DNA from: Xanthomonas sp. 10-10
GTDB taxonomy: Bacteria > Pseudomonadota > Gammaproteobacteria > Xanthomonadales > Xanthomonadaceae
DNA length: 64,000 nt
Reading direction: 5' to 3'
NCBI RefSeq assembly: GCF_040182365.1
Contig: NZ_CP144460.1
Span: 1,860,001-1,924,000, forward strand
Every line of letters starts with the position of its first letter. Positions within the stretch are counted from its first letter, which is position 1. A program made the translations under genes and the position numbers. The notes beneath the pieces are model-generated. The model was given only the letters and a program-made list of their open reading frames with translations. It made no database searches and was not told the origin of the DNA. Shown here piece by piece: positions 35,962 to 43,274 of the stretch.

Positions 35962-36570
35962 ATGATTACCCTGATCCTGATCGCCATCACCGGCATCGTC
36001 TCGTGGATGGCGTTCAACAACCGCAAATTGAACGACCGCTTGATCCTTTGGCCTCCAGCGCTGGACAAGCAGCGCCAGTACGACCGCCTGGTGACCTACG
36101 GCTTCATCCATGCCGACCTGGGGCACCTGGTCTTCAACATGATCACGCTGTTCTTTTTCGGCCGGGTGATCGAAAGCGTGATGACACAGCTGACCGGCAG
36201 CGTGCTGACCTATCCGCTGTTCTATCTGGCGGCGCTGGTGGTGTCGATCCTGCCCAGCTATCTGAAAAACCAGAACAACCCCAATTACCTCAGCCTGGGC
36301 GCCTCCGGTGCGGTGTCGGCGGTGCTGTTCGCCTTCATCCTGCTGCAGCCGTGGACCATCATCCTGGTGCTGTTCATTCCGGCACCGGCGATCATCTATG
36401 CGGTGTTCTACGTGGGCTACAGCCTGTGGATGGACCGCCGTGGCGGCGATCGCATCAACCACAGCGCGCACCTGGCCGGGGCGGCATTCGGGGTGATGTT
36501 CATGCTGATCATGGAGCCGCGGGTGTGGCAGGTCTTCCTGGAGCAGCTGTCCAATCCCCGCTTCGGCTGA
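35962..36570 (+). CDS. Rhomboid intramembrane serine protease
   Basis: 202 residues and about six membrane helices. Catalytic dyad: Ser115 in LGASGAV (GxSG) and His170 in AHLAGAAFG. The HxxxxHxxxN element (HADLGHLVFN) near residue 50 supplies the oxyanion-hole His/Asn. Cleaves within or next to transmembrane helices of membrane proteins; the target is unknown. It follows the POT transporter closely. A small hairpin CGGTTGCC-TGC-GGCAACCG at 36648-36666 lies downstream. Confidence 0.93.
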   Translation: MITLILIAITGIVSWMAFNNRKLNDRLILWPPALDKQRQYDRLVTYGFIHADLGHLVFNMITLFFFGRVIESVMTQLTGSVLTYPLFYLAALVVSILPSYLKNQNNPNYLSLGASGAVSAVLFAFILLQPWTIILVLFIPAPAIIYAVFYVGYSLWMDRRGGDRINHSAHLAGAAFGVMFMLIMEPRVWQVFLEQLSNPRFG

Positions 36571-36721
36571 GGGCGCTGGCCCGTCCTGCTGCCTGGGGGT
36601 ACCGGGCTGGCCGGCGCTGCGGTGACGCAGCTGACGCATCAGTGCAGCGGTTGCCTGCGGCAACCGGGCCAGGACCGACGCCATGGCGTCGCAGGTCCTG
36701 GCGGATGGAGCGAGGCCGGCG

Positions 36722-36922
36722 TCAGGCCGCGTTGCGTTTGCGGTCGGTGCTGAGCGCTTTGCCCGACGCTGCGCCGTAGGCCTGCTGCAGACGTTCGTAG
36801 ACGGTATCGTTGAGTTGCGCGAAATCGGGGTTGTGGGTGTCGCCATTGATGGCGAACTGGAACAAGCCTTCCAGCAGCGAGCTATCGCTGTCCGTGCCGT
36901 TTCCTGCCGAATCGTTGTGCAT
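36722..36922 (-). CDS. Small hypothetical protein (66 aa)
   Basis: 66 residues, not recognised. The start at 36922 has a strong ribosome site (GAGGAG seven bases upstream of the ATG), a good reason to treat it as real. Composition is acidic and polar: NDSAGNGTDSDSS at the N-terminus, then one predicted amphipathic stretch (LLEGLFQFAING), and a Lys/Arg tail. No signal peptide or membrane segment. It stands alone between the rhomboid gene and the acetyltransferase gene. Confidence 0.6.
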   Translation of the reverse strand: MHNDSAGNGTDSDSSLLEGLFQFAINGDTHNPDFAQLNDTVYERLQQAYGAASGKALSTDRKRNAA

Positions 36923-37135
36923 GCGGTGACTCCTCGTTGATAAGGCGAGGGCACTGGCCAGGCCGGAGACCGGTTGCAGGCAGCGCCGTCGAGTCAGCTA
37001 TCGGCGCTGCCACGGCGAACTTAAGGACGTCGTCGCCAAGTCGGGCCGGCGGTCACAGCGTGGATTCATTTTCACGCAGGCGCGGCGTCGCGCTGGTCAC
37101 ACTTGGCGCATATTCACTGCCGGGCGCAGACCACG

Positions 37136-37420
37136 ATGGAGGCAGCGACAGTGCACGCCGAACACGATTCCACGCAGCAGCGCTTCGTTGTTGACACCGA
37201 GGGACATCATGCCGAGCTGGTCTACCAGCTCGACGGTGCGCGCATGACCATCACGCACACGCTGGTGCCGGATGCCATTGCAGGCCGCGGGATCGCCGCA
37301 GTGTTGGTCGAGGCCGCTCTGCAGCATGCGCGCCAGGCCGGGCTGAAGGTCGTGCCAGCGTGCAGCTACGCCGCCGCCTACGTGCGCCGGCATCAACAGT
37401 TTCAGGATCTGCTGGCCTGA
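37136..37420 (+). CDS. GNAT-family N-acetyltransferase, short YidJ-like type
   Basis: 94 residues. A minimal GNAT of the Acetyltransf_CG type: DTEGHHAELVYQLDGARMTITHTLVPDAIAGRGIAAVLVEAALQHARQ contains the strand pair, the acetyl-CoA pyrophosphate loop (GRGIAAVL) and the following helix, ending with VVPACSYAAAYVRRH. The small size is normal for this subfamily, whose substrate is unknown. The start at 37136 is the only ATG; a TTG 33 bases upstream is in frame but lacks a ribosome site. It lies 39 bases before the next gene. Confidence 0.85.
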   Translation: MEAATVHAEHDSTQQRFVVDTEGHHAELVYQLDGARMTITHTLVPDAIAGRGIAAVLVEAALQHARQAGLKVVPACSYAAAYVRRHQQFQDLLA

Positions 37421-37459
37421 CGGACAGCAGTGGGTGGTTCGATCAGGGGAGCGGGTGGG

Positions 37460-38305
37460 ATGGGGCGGTTGCTTGGATTCAATAGTGCGCGCGGTCTGCT
37501 GATGCTGGCCCTGTTGACGGGCTGTACGCAGCGCGAACCTGCGGCAGTCGAGTCGACCGAGCCGGCAGCCGATGCGGGCGCACCGACAACGCCGGCTCCC
37601 GAACCGCAGATGGTGCAGAGCGGCCCGCTGGAAGATGTGATCGAACATGCGCCGGCCTACATGATTGGTATCAGCTATCCGCCCGGGCTGGATGCGTACC
37701 CTGACCTGGCTGCGTTGATTCGCAAGTATGCGCAGGATGCCCGCAGCGAATTGATGGAGGCCGTCTCCGGTCTGGGCAACGACAAGCCCGCCGCGCCTTA
37801 TGAGTTGTCGCTGGCATTCGAAAAATTGTTGCAGACCACCGACCTGATCGTCATCTCCGCCGATGGCAGCCGCTACACCGGTGGCGCGCATGGCGAGCCG
37901 CTGGTGGCGCGTTTCGTGTGGCTGATCAAGGAGCGCAAGCAACTGACCGCGCAGGCGTTGGTCCCCGACCCGGCCGGATGGGAGAAGATCGGTCGCGATG
38001 TCGCTGCGCAATTGCATGCGGCGGCTACCCAACGTGTGGAAGCCGATCGGGTACCGGTCGAGGAACAGGCCGAACAGGTCGCATCGGCCGACCGCATGAT
38101 TGCCGAAGGCACTGCAGCGCAAGTGGACAACTTCGCGCAGTTCGTCCCGGTGTTGAACGCAGCCGGGCAGATCACTGCCGTGCGCTTCGTGTTTCCGCCT
38201 TACCAGGTCGGGCCGTATTCGGACGGCACGCAAACGGCCGAGGTCGCTGCAGCCACCTTGATGCCCTGGGTCGCGCCGGAATATGTACATCTTTTCGCTC
38301 GCTGA
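37460..38305 (+). CDS. Lipoprotein with a DUF3298/RsiV-like domain
   Basis: 281 residues. The ATG at 37460 follows AGGGGAG at 8 bases. Signal peptide with lipobox LLTGC, then a Pro/Ala linker (PAADAGAPTTPAPEPQ). The body resembles the DUF4163/DUF3298 pair: YMIGISYPPGLDAYPDLAALIRKYA, a central GSRYTGGAHGEP segment (the typical TGGAHG motif of DUF3298), VDNFAQFVPVLNAAGQITAVRFVFPPYQVGPYSDG and a C-terminal YVHLF. Related domains occur in RsiV, which binds lysozyme, so a role in sensing or resisting a wall hydrolase is possible but unproven. Confidence 0.78.
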   Translation: MGRLLGFNSARGLLMLALLTGCTQREPAAVESTEPAADAGAPTTPAPEPQMVQSGPLEDVIEHAPAYMIGISYPPGLDAYPDLAALIRKYAQDARSELMEAVSGLGNDKPAAPYELSLAFEKLLQTTDLIVISADGSRYTGGAHGEPLVARFVWLIKERKQLTAQALVPDPAGWEKIGRDVAAQLHAAATQRVEADRVPVEEQAEQVASADRMIAEGTAAQVDNFAQFVPVLNAAGQITAVRFVFPPYQVGPYSDGTQTAEVAAATLMPWVAPEYVHLFAR

Positions 38306-38330
38306 GGTGTTGCCGCGCAAGTGATGTGAT

Positions 38331-38364
38331 TGAATGGTTTGGCCATTCAGTAATGTAGCCAAAC
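38331..38364 (+). promoter_or_regulatory. Overlapping inverted repeats upstream of marR-type gene
   Basis: TGAATGG-TTTGG-CCATTCA (38331-38349) is a perfect 7-bp dyad. Overlapping it, GTTTGGC (38337-38343) and GCCAAAC (38358-38364) form a second 7-bp dyad. Both lie 8-41 bases before the start of the MarR-family gene, as expected of an autoregulatory operator. Confidence 0.6.
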
Positions 38365-38371
38365 GGGTGAT

Positions 38372-38872
38372 ATGAGTAGTTTCGATCCAACCGCAAATCG
38401 CGTGGACCACACCTGCGCGCGCTACCCAGCCTTCCCGCGGGAGCCCGCTGTCCTGGTGAGGTTGATCAAGCATCTCTACAAGCGGCTGCACACCATCAGT
38501 TGTGTGCGACTCAAGCCGTACGGGATCAGCCCGCCGGAATACGAAATCCTGATGATGTTGTACGGCACGCCTGAGCAGGCGATTACCCCGACCGAGGCGG
38601 CAGAGGCCGCCAGCGAGAAACCGGCCAACATCACCCGGCTCACTGACCAGCTGTGCGAGAAGGGCTTGATCGCGCGTGGCAGCAGTCCCGACGACCGCCG
38701 CAAGATCATGCTGACCCTGCAACCGGCCGGGCTGGCATTGATCGAAAGCGTGTTGCCGGAAGCATGCACGCTGTTGCACGAACAGACGGCCGACCTCAGC
38801 GAAGCGGAGCAGGCGCGTCTGGAAAAGCTGCTGAAGAAGCTGCTCAATGGCGTGGACGCCGTAGACGCCTGA
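38372..38872 (+). CDS. MarR-family transcriptional regulator
   Basis: 166 residues. Winged HTH in the middle: ISPPEYEILMMLYG, TPTEAAEAASEKPANITRLTDQLCEKGLI (recognition helix) and the wing SPDDRRKIMLTLQPAG, then a C-terminal dimerisation helix (LSEAEQARLEKLLKKLLNG). Resembles regulators of phenolic-compound efflux or oxidative stress. It is the only gene on its transcript before a convergent gene, so its targets are elsewhere or itself. Two palindromes sit right upstream. Confidence 0.9.
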   Translation: MSSFDPTANRVDHTCARYPAFPREPAVLVRLIKHLYKRLHTISCVRLKPYGISPPEYEILMMLYGTPEQAITPTEAAEAASEKPANITRLTDQLCEKGLIARGSSPDDRRKIMLTLQPAGLALIESVLPEACTLLHEQTADLSEAEQARLEKLLKKLLNGVDAVDA

Positions 38873-38905
38873 GCGCCACGCGGCAGCTGCGCCGCATGCC
38901 TTCGC

Positions 38906-38946
38906 AAAAACCACAACGCCGCCCGGATCGCTCCGGGCGGCGTTGT
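38906..38946 (-). terminator. Terminator of dcp, shared with the convergent marR-type gene
   Basis: 15-bp perfect stem ACAACGCCGCCCGGA / TCCGGGCGGCGTTGT with a 4-base loop. On the minus strand it is followed by GGTTTTTGC. Confidence 0.88.
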
Positions 38947-38962
38947 CGTCATGCAGGTCCGA

Positions 38963-41161
38963 TTACGGCTTGGACTGCGGCGCTTCCGGCGTTGCCCCAT
39001 CGCCACCCTGTGCGCTCAGACCGCGCTTCTCGAGCAGTGGCTCGATCTGCGGCGCATGGCCGGCAAAGTTCTGGAACAGCTCCATCGCGTCCACACTGCC
39101 GCCGCGCGACAGCAGCGTCTTGCGGAAGCGGTCGCCATTGGCCCGGCTCAAGCCGCCATGTTGCTTGAACCACTGCTGGGTGTTGGCATCCAGGACTTCG
39201 GACCAGATGTAGGCGTAGTAGCCGGCCGCGTAACCGCCCATGATGTGGCTGAAGTACGGGGTCTTGTAGCGCGGCGGCACCGGCGCGTAGGCGATGCCGT
39301 CCTGCTGCAGGGCCTTGGCTTCGAAGGCCATCACGCCGGCCGCATCCGGCACCTGACTGGCGCTGATCTGATGCCAGTTCTGGTCCAGCATCGCCGCACC
39401 CAGATACTCGGTGGTGGCAAACCCCTGGTTGAACTTGGCCGCGGCAATCACCTTGTCCAGCAGCGCCTGCGGCATCGGGGTGCCGTTCTGGTAATGCTTG
39501 GCGTAGTTCTTCAGGATCGACGGCTCGTCGGCCCACATCTCGTTGACCTGCGAAGGGAACTCGACGAAGTCGCGCGGCACGCTGGTACCGGAGAAATACG
39601 GGTATTTGACGTCGGAGAACATGCCGTGCAGCGCATGCCCGAACTCATGGAACATGGTGGTCACTTCATCCCAGGTCAGCAGCGTCGGCTGGCCGGCCGG
39701 CGGCTTGGGGATGTTGAGGTGATTGGCCACCACCGGCTTGAAACCGGTCAGGTCCGACTGCGACACGTAGGAGTTCATCCATGCGCCACCGCGCTTGGAT
39801 TCGCGCGCGTACATGTCGGCGATGAAGATCGCCAGCTGCTTGCCGTCGGCGTCGAACACGTCGTAGACGGTGATGTCGTCGCGGTAGGTCGGCAGGTCGG
39901 TACGCTGCTTGAAGGTCAGGCCGTATTCCTGGTTGGCCGCATAGAACACGCCGTTTTCCAGCACGTTCTTCAGCTCGAAATACGGCTTGAGCTGCGACTC
40001 GTCGAAGTTGTACTTGGCCTGGCGCACCTTCTCGCTGTAGTAGGCCCAGTCCCAGGCTTCGAGCTTGAAGGTCGGCTTGCGCGCGGCCTTTTGTTCCTTG
40101 TCGATCATCGCCTGCAGGTCGGCAGCCTCGCGCTTGGCATTGGCCACAGCAGCGGGTGCCAACTTGCCGAGCATCGCGTTGACCGCTTCGGGGGTCTTGG
40201 CGGTCTGGTTTTCCAGCGAATACGCCGCATAGGTCGGGAAGCCGAGCAGCTTGGCCTTGTCGGCGCGCAGCTTCATGATGCGCGACACCAGCGCAGTGTT
40301 GTCGTACTGGCCGCCGTGGCTGCCGCGCGACACCGACGCGTCATAGATCTTCTTGCGCAGGTCGCGATTCTTCAACTGGGTCAGCGGCGGCTGGCCGGTG
40401 GTGTTGAGTAGCGCGATCACGTACTTGCCGTCGAGCTTGCGCGCCTTGGCCGCTTCGGCGGCTGCGGCGATCTGTTCTTCAGACAGGCCGTCGAGCTGCT
40501 TGACGTCATCCACCACCACTGCAGCGGCGTTGACCTCGGCCAGCACGTTCTGGCTGAAGGTGGTGCCCAGGTTGGCCAGCTCGGCATTCATCGCCTTGAG
40601 CGTGGTCTTGTCGGCCTCGGAGAGCTTGGCGCCGTCGCGGACGAAGTCGCTGTAGTACTTCTCGACCAGGCGCAGGCTTTGCGCATCCAGGCCCAGCTTG
40701 GCGCGCTGGTCGTACAGGGTCTGGATGCGCGCGAACAACTTGCCGTTGAGCGAGATCGCATCGCGATGCGCGGCGAACTTCGCCGAATAATCGGCCTGCA
40801 GTTTCTTGCGTGCATCGTTGGTGTCGGCACCCACCAGGTTGAAGAACACCGTGGTGGCGCGATCGAGCGTGGCGCCACTCTTTTCCAGCGCGACGATGGT
40901 GTTGTCGAAGCTCGGCTTGGCTTTCTGGTTGGCGATCTTGTCCACTTCCTTCAACTGCTCGGCCATGCCGGCATCGAAGGCGGGGGCAAAGTCGTTGTCG
41001 GTGATCTTGTCGAACTGCGGGTAATGCAGCGGCAGCGTGCTGTCGGCAAAGAAGGGGTTGGCTTGGGTGGCAGCCTGCGTGGTCGCGGGTGCGGCGATGC
41101 TGTAGGACGGCATGGCAAGTCCCAGGGAAGCGGCCAGGGCAAAAGCGAGACGGGTGGTCAA
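38963..41161 (-). CDS. dcp: Peptidyl-dipeptidase Dcp (M3 metallopeptidase)
   Basis: 732 residues from a TTG at 41161, which has GGAG eight bases upstream and gives a signal peptide (RLAFALAASLGLAMPSYSIAAP); the frame continues upstream without a good start. The M3 zinc site is MFHEFGHALHGMFSD, with the third ligand Glu in the following helix (FVEFPSQVNEMW). It removes dipeptides from the C-terminus of oligopeptides. The presence of a signal peptide suggests a periplasmic form, unlike the cytosolic E. coli enzyme. It fits with the nearby carboxypeptidase and peptide importer. Confidence 0.95.
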   Translation of the reverse strand: MTTRLAFALAASLGLAMPSYSIAAPATTQAATQANPFFADSTLPLHYPQFDKITDNDFAPAFDAGMAEQLKEVDKIANQKAKPSFDNTIVALEKSGATLDRATTVFFNLVGADTNDARKKLQADYSAKFAAHRDAISLNGKLFARIQTLYDQRAKLGLDAQSLRLVEKYYSDFVRDGAKLSEADKTTLKAMNAELANLGTTFSQNVLAEVNAAAVVVDDVKQLDGLSEEQIAAAAEAAKARKLDGKYVIALLNTTGQPPLTQLKNRDLRKKIYDASVSRGSHGGQYDNTALVSRIMKLRADKAKLLGFPTYAAYSLENQTAKTPEAVNAMLGKLAPAAVANAKREAADLQAMIDKEQKAARKPTFKLEAWDWAYYSEKVRQAKYNFDESQLKPYFELKNVLENGVFYAANQEYGLTFKQRTDLPTYRDDITVYDVFDADGKQLAIFIADMYARESKRGGAWMNSYVSQSDLTGFKPVVANHLNIPKPPAGQPTLLTWDEVTTMFHEFGHALHGMFSDVKYPYFSGTSVPRDFVEFPSQVNEMWADEPSILKNYAKHYQNGTPMPQALLDKVIAAAKFNQGFATTEYLGAAMLDQNWHQISASQVPDAAGVMAFEAKALQQDGIAYAPVPPRYKTPYFSHIMGGYAAGYYAYIWSEVLDANTQQWFKQHGGLSRANGDRFRKTLLSRGGSVDAMELFQNFAGHAPQIEPLLEKRGLSAQGGDGATPEAPQSKP

Positions 41162-41647
41162 GAAGGTAGCTCCAAAGTGCGAACCGCCGAGGCTAACCCA
41201 GCCTGCCGGGACAGGCGTGTGACAAAAGGCATGGCTGCCCTGGCTTCGCGCAGTCAACTGGCAGACGCGGCCGACGCGCGAGGCCGGGCTCGCCGGTTGG
41301 CCGGTCGTCATGCTGGCGGGTTCGGCCCGTGGCCGGCGTCGCCGGACCGCGATTCGCACGGCGTCGTGCCGGCATGGCAGGCAGCACGCAAGCGCCGTAG
41401 CGAAGTTCGCCCGCTGTGCGGGCCCTGCGATTGCGGGAGCGCTTCGCTCGGCGGAGCTGACTGGCGTTGCAGCCGCGGCGTCGGCGCGGACCGGGTGCAG
41501 TGCTGGCAGGTGCGGACGGCCGCGCCAGCGCGCTAGCTGTGTCGTTCGTCACCCTTGCACGGGAGAGCCGGTTCAGCCTTGCCGCTGCAGTGCTGCGTGG
41601 CCCGCGGCTGCGCTACGCTGCCGCTTCCCTGGGCATTCGAGCACGCC
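41162..41647. other. Intergenic region, no gene seen
   Basis: About 485 bases, GC-rich, between diverging dcp and the peroxidase gene. Open frames here lack ribosome sites and have no protein-like character. Several GC hairpins but no T-run terminator. Confidence 0.5.
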
Positions 41648-42133
41648 ATGAGCGATCTCTCCACGTTTGAATTCACCGACCTGGACGGTCGCACGCAATC
41701 GATGCGCGATTACGTCGGCAGCGTGGTGCTGGTGGTCAATGTCGCATCCAAATGCGGGTTTACCCCGCAGTACGCCGGTTTGCAGGCGCTGTGGCAGCGC
41801 TATCGCGAACGTGGCCTGGTGGTGATCGGGTTTCCCTGCGACCAGTTCGGTCACCAGGAGCCGGGCGATGCTGCGCAGATCCGCCAGTTCTGTTCGCTCG
41901 ATTATGCGGTGGATTTTCCGCTGTCTTCGAAGATCGAAGTCAACGGCAACGGCGCGCATCCGCTGTGGCAATGGCTCAAGCACCAGCAGCGGGGCGTCTT
42001 GGGGTCGGAGGCGATCAAGTGGAACTTCACCAAGTTCCTGATCGGCCGCGATGGCACGGTGCTGGAGCGTTACGCGCCGACCACCAAACCGGAAGCCCTG
42101 GCAGCAGATATCGAGCGCGCGCTGGGCACCTGA
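41648..42133 (+). CDS. Glutathione peroxidase-family thiol peroxidase (BtuE-like)
   Basis: 161 residues. Non-selenium member: Cys36 in VASKCGFTPQY is the peroxidatic residue, and the tetrad partners are visible in FPCDQFGHQEPG (Gln) and KWNFTKFLIGRDG (Trp, Asn). The second Cys in FPCDQF region is the usual resolving Cys, so it probably works with thioredoxin. It reduces hydrogen and organic peroxides. Start at 41648 because the family begins shortly before the F/T-x-x-D-L-D-G element (FEFTDLDG). It is followed by a REP pair. Confidence 0.93.
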   Translation: MSDLSTFEFTDLDGRTQSMRDYVGSVVLVVNVASKCGFTPQYAGLQALWQRYRERGLVVIGFPCDQFGHQEPGDAAQIRQFCSLDYAVDFPLSSKIEVNGNGAHPLWQWLKHQQRGVLGSEAIKWNFTKFLIGRDGTVLERYAPTTKPEALAADIERALGT

Positions 42134-42150
42134 CCCGCAGCGTCCGCCCC

Positions 42151-42223
42151 CCGTAGGAGCGCACCCCGGGCGCGACGAGGCGTTCCTGGTGATGGCTAGT
42201 CGCGCCCAGGTGCGCTCCTACGG
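42151..42223. repeat. Inverted pair of REP elements
   Basis: CCGTAGGAGCGCACC...GGGCGCGAC (42151-42176) and its inverse GTCGCGCCC...GGTGCGCTCCTACGG (42199-42223), 22 bases apart. This is the GTAG-headed REP type of Xanthomonadaceae/Pseudomonas, normally mobilised by a RAYT transposase encoded elsewhere. It sits between convergent gpx and fpr and may act as a transcript end. Confidence 0.85.
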
Positions 42224-42263
42224 CAGCGGAGCGTGCACGAGGCGCCGCGTCGCGTGCGCCGTA

Positions 42264-43043
42264 TCACTTCTCGACGAAGGCGCGCTCGAACACGTAATGC
42301 CCCGGCGTGCCGATGCGTGGCGAGGTCTGGAAGCCGCGCGCGTCCAGCAGGGTGCGCAGGTCGGCCAGCATCTGCGGGCTGCCGCAGATCATGAAGCGGT
42401 CGTTGGCCGGGTCCAGGGTCGGCAGTCCCAGCGTCTGCTGCATGCGGCCATCGGCCATCAGCTCGGTCAGCCGGCCCTGATTGGCGAACGCTTCGCGGGT
42501 CACCGCCGGGTAATACAGCAGTTTTTCGCGCAGCAGATCGCCCAGGAATTCGTGCTGCGGGAGCTCGCGCTCGAAGTAGTCGCGATAGGCCAGGTCCTGC
42601 ACGAAGCGCACGCCCTGGGTGAGGATCACCTTGTCGAAGCGCTCGTAGGTTTCCGGGTCCTTGATGATCGACAGCCACGGCGCCAGGCCGGTGCCGGTGC
42701 CCAATAGATACAGATTGCGGCCCGGGTGCAGGTCGCTGATCAGCAGTGTGCCGGTGGGCTTCTTGCCGACCAGGACCTTGTCGCCGGGTTTGATGTGCTG
42801 CAACCGCGAGGTCAGCGGACCATCCGGCACCTTGATGCTGAAGAACTCCAGATGTTCTTCCCAGTTGGCGCTGGCGATCGAGTACGCCCGCAGCAGCGGG
42901 CGGGTTTCGGTCTCCAGGCCGATCATCACGAACTGCCCGTTCTCGAAGCGGAAACCGGCATCGCGGGTGGTGGTGAAGCTGAAGTAGGCATCGGTCCAGT
43001 GACGGACCTCAAGCACCGTTTCGGCGCCGAAAGCGGAAGACAT
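42264..43043 (-). CDS. fpr: Ferredoxin-NADP+ reductase
   Basis: 259 residues from the ATG at 43043; an in-frame TTG 33 bases earlier is unlikely because E. coli-type Fpr starts here. FAD domain with RAYSIASANWEEHLEFFSI (RxYS-type flavin motif), the pyrophosphate loop KPTGTLLISDL, then the NADP domain (NLYLLGTGTGLAPWLSI, VILTQGVR, MICGSPQML) and the C-terminal VFERAFVEK. It exchanges electrons between NADPH and ferredoxin/flavodoxin, with a role in oxidative stress and Fe-S biogenesis. An 11-bp hairpin lies 49-75 bases upstream of the start. Confidence 0.95.
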   Translation of the reverse strand: MSSAFGAETVLEVRHWTDAYFSFTTTRDAGFRFENGQFVMIGLETETRPLLRAYSIASANWEEHLEFFSIKVPDGPLTSRLQHIKPGDKVLVGKKPTGTLLISDLHPGRNLYLLGTGTGLAPWLSIIKDPETYERFDKVILTQGVRFVQDLAYRDYFERELPQHEFLGDLLREKLLYYPAVTREAFANQGRLTELMADGRMQQTLGLPTLDPANDRFMICGSPQMLADLRTLLDARGFQTSPRIGTPGHYVFERAFVEK

Positions 43044-43091
43044 ACCGGTAAGTGTCGTGGGAAGAGTAACGGCCAATTCTACCTCAAGCCG

Positions 43092-43118
43092 GCCAAATGA
43101 GATGAACTCTCATTTGGC
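43092..43118 (-). promoter_or_regulatory. Perfect 11-bp dyad upstream of fpr
   Basis: GCCAAATGAGA-N5-TCTCATTTGGC, 49-75 bases before the fpr ATG. The symmetry and lack of a T run favour an operator (for instance of a LysR-type or other stress regulator) or a hairpin in the 5' leader. Confidence 0.55.
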
Positions 43119-43119
43119 T

Positions 43120-43161
43120 GGGAATGGGGAATGGGGAATGGGGAATGGGGAATGGGGAATC
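43120..43161. repeat. GGGAATG heptamer array
   Basis: Five copies of GGGAATG in tandem followed by GGGAATC. Inverted, related sequence (ATTCCCCATTCCC) occurs at 43243-43272. Together they bracket about 80 bases in the gap between the ABC exporter gene and fpr. Confidence 0.9.
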
Positions 43162-43242
43162 GGGGCGGCAGCTGAAAAATCACGGATGCTTCCGGATCAG
43201 CGCTTTCAGTAGCCCTCATCTGCCGGGAAGGCAGCTTCTAAC

Positions 43243-43272
43243 GATTCCCCATTCCCGACTCCCCATTCCCAA
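43243..43272. repeat. Inverted GGGAATG-type repeat at the ABC gene end
   Basis: GATTCCCCATTCCC then GACTCCCCATTCCC: two units inverted with respect to the 43120-43161 array. They lie right after the stop codon of the ABC exporter gene. Confidence 0.8.
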
Positions 43273-43274
43273 CC

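Noticed and set aside
43120..43272. CRISPR array
   Set aside because: Units are 7 bases with no spacers; simple tandem repeat. No CRISPR or cas genes seen in the window.
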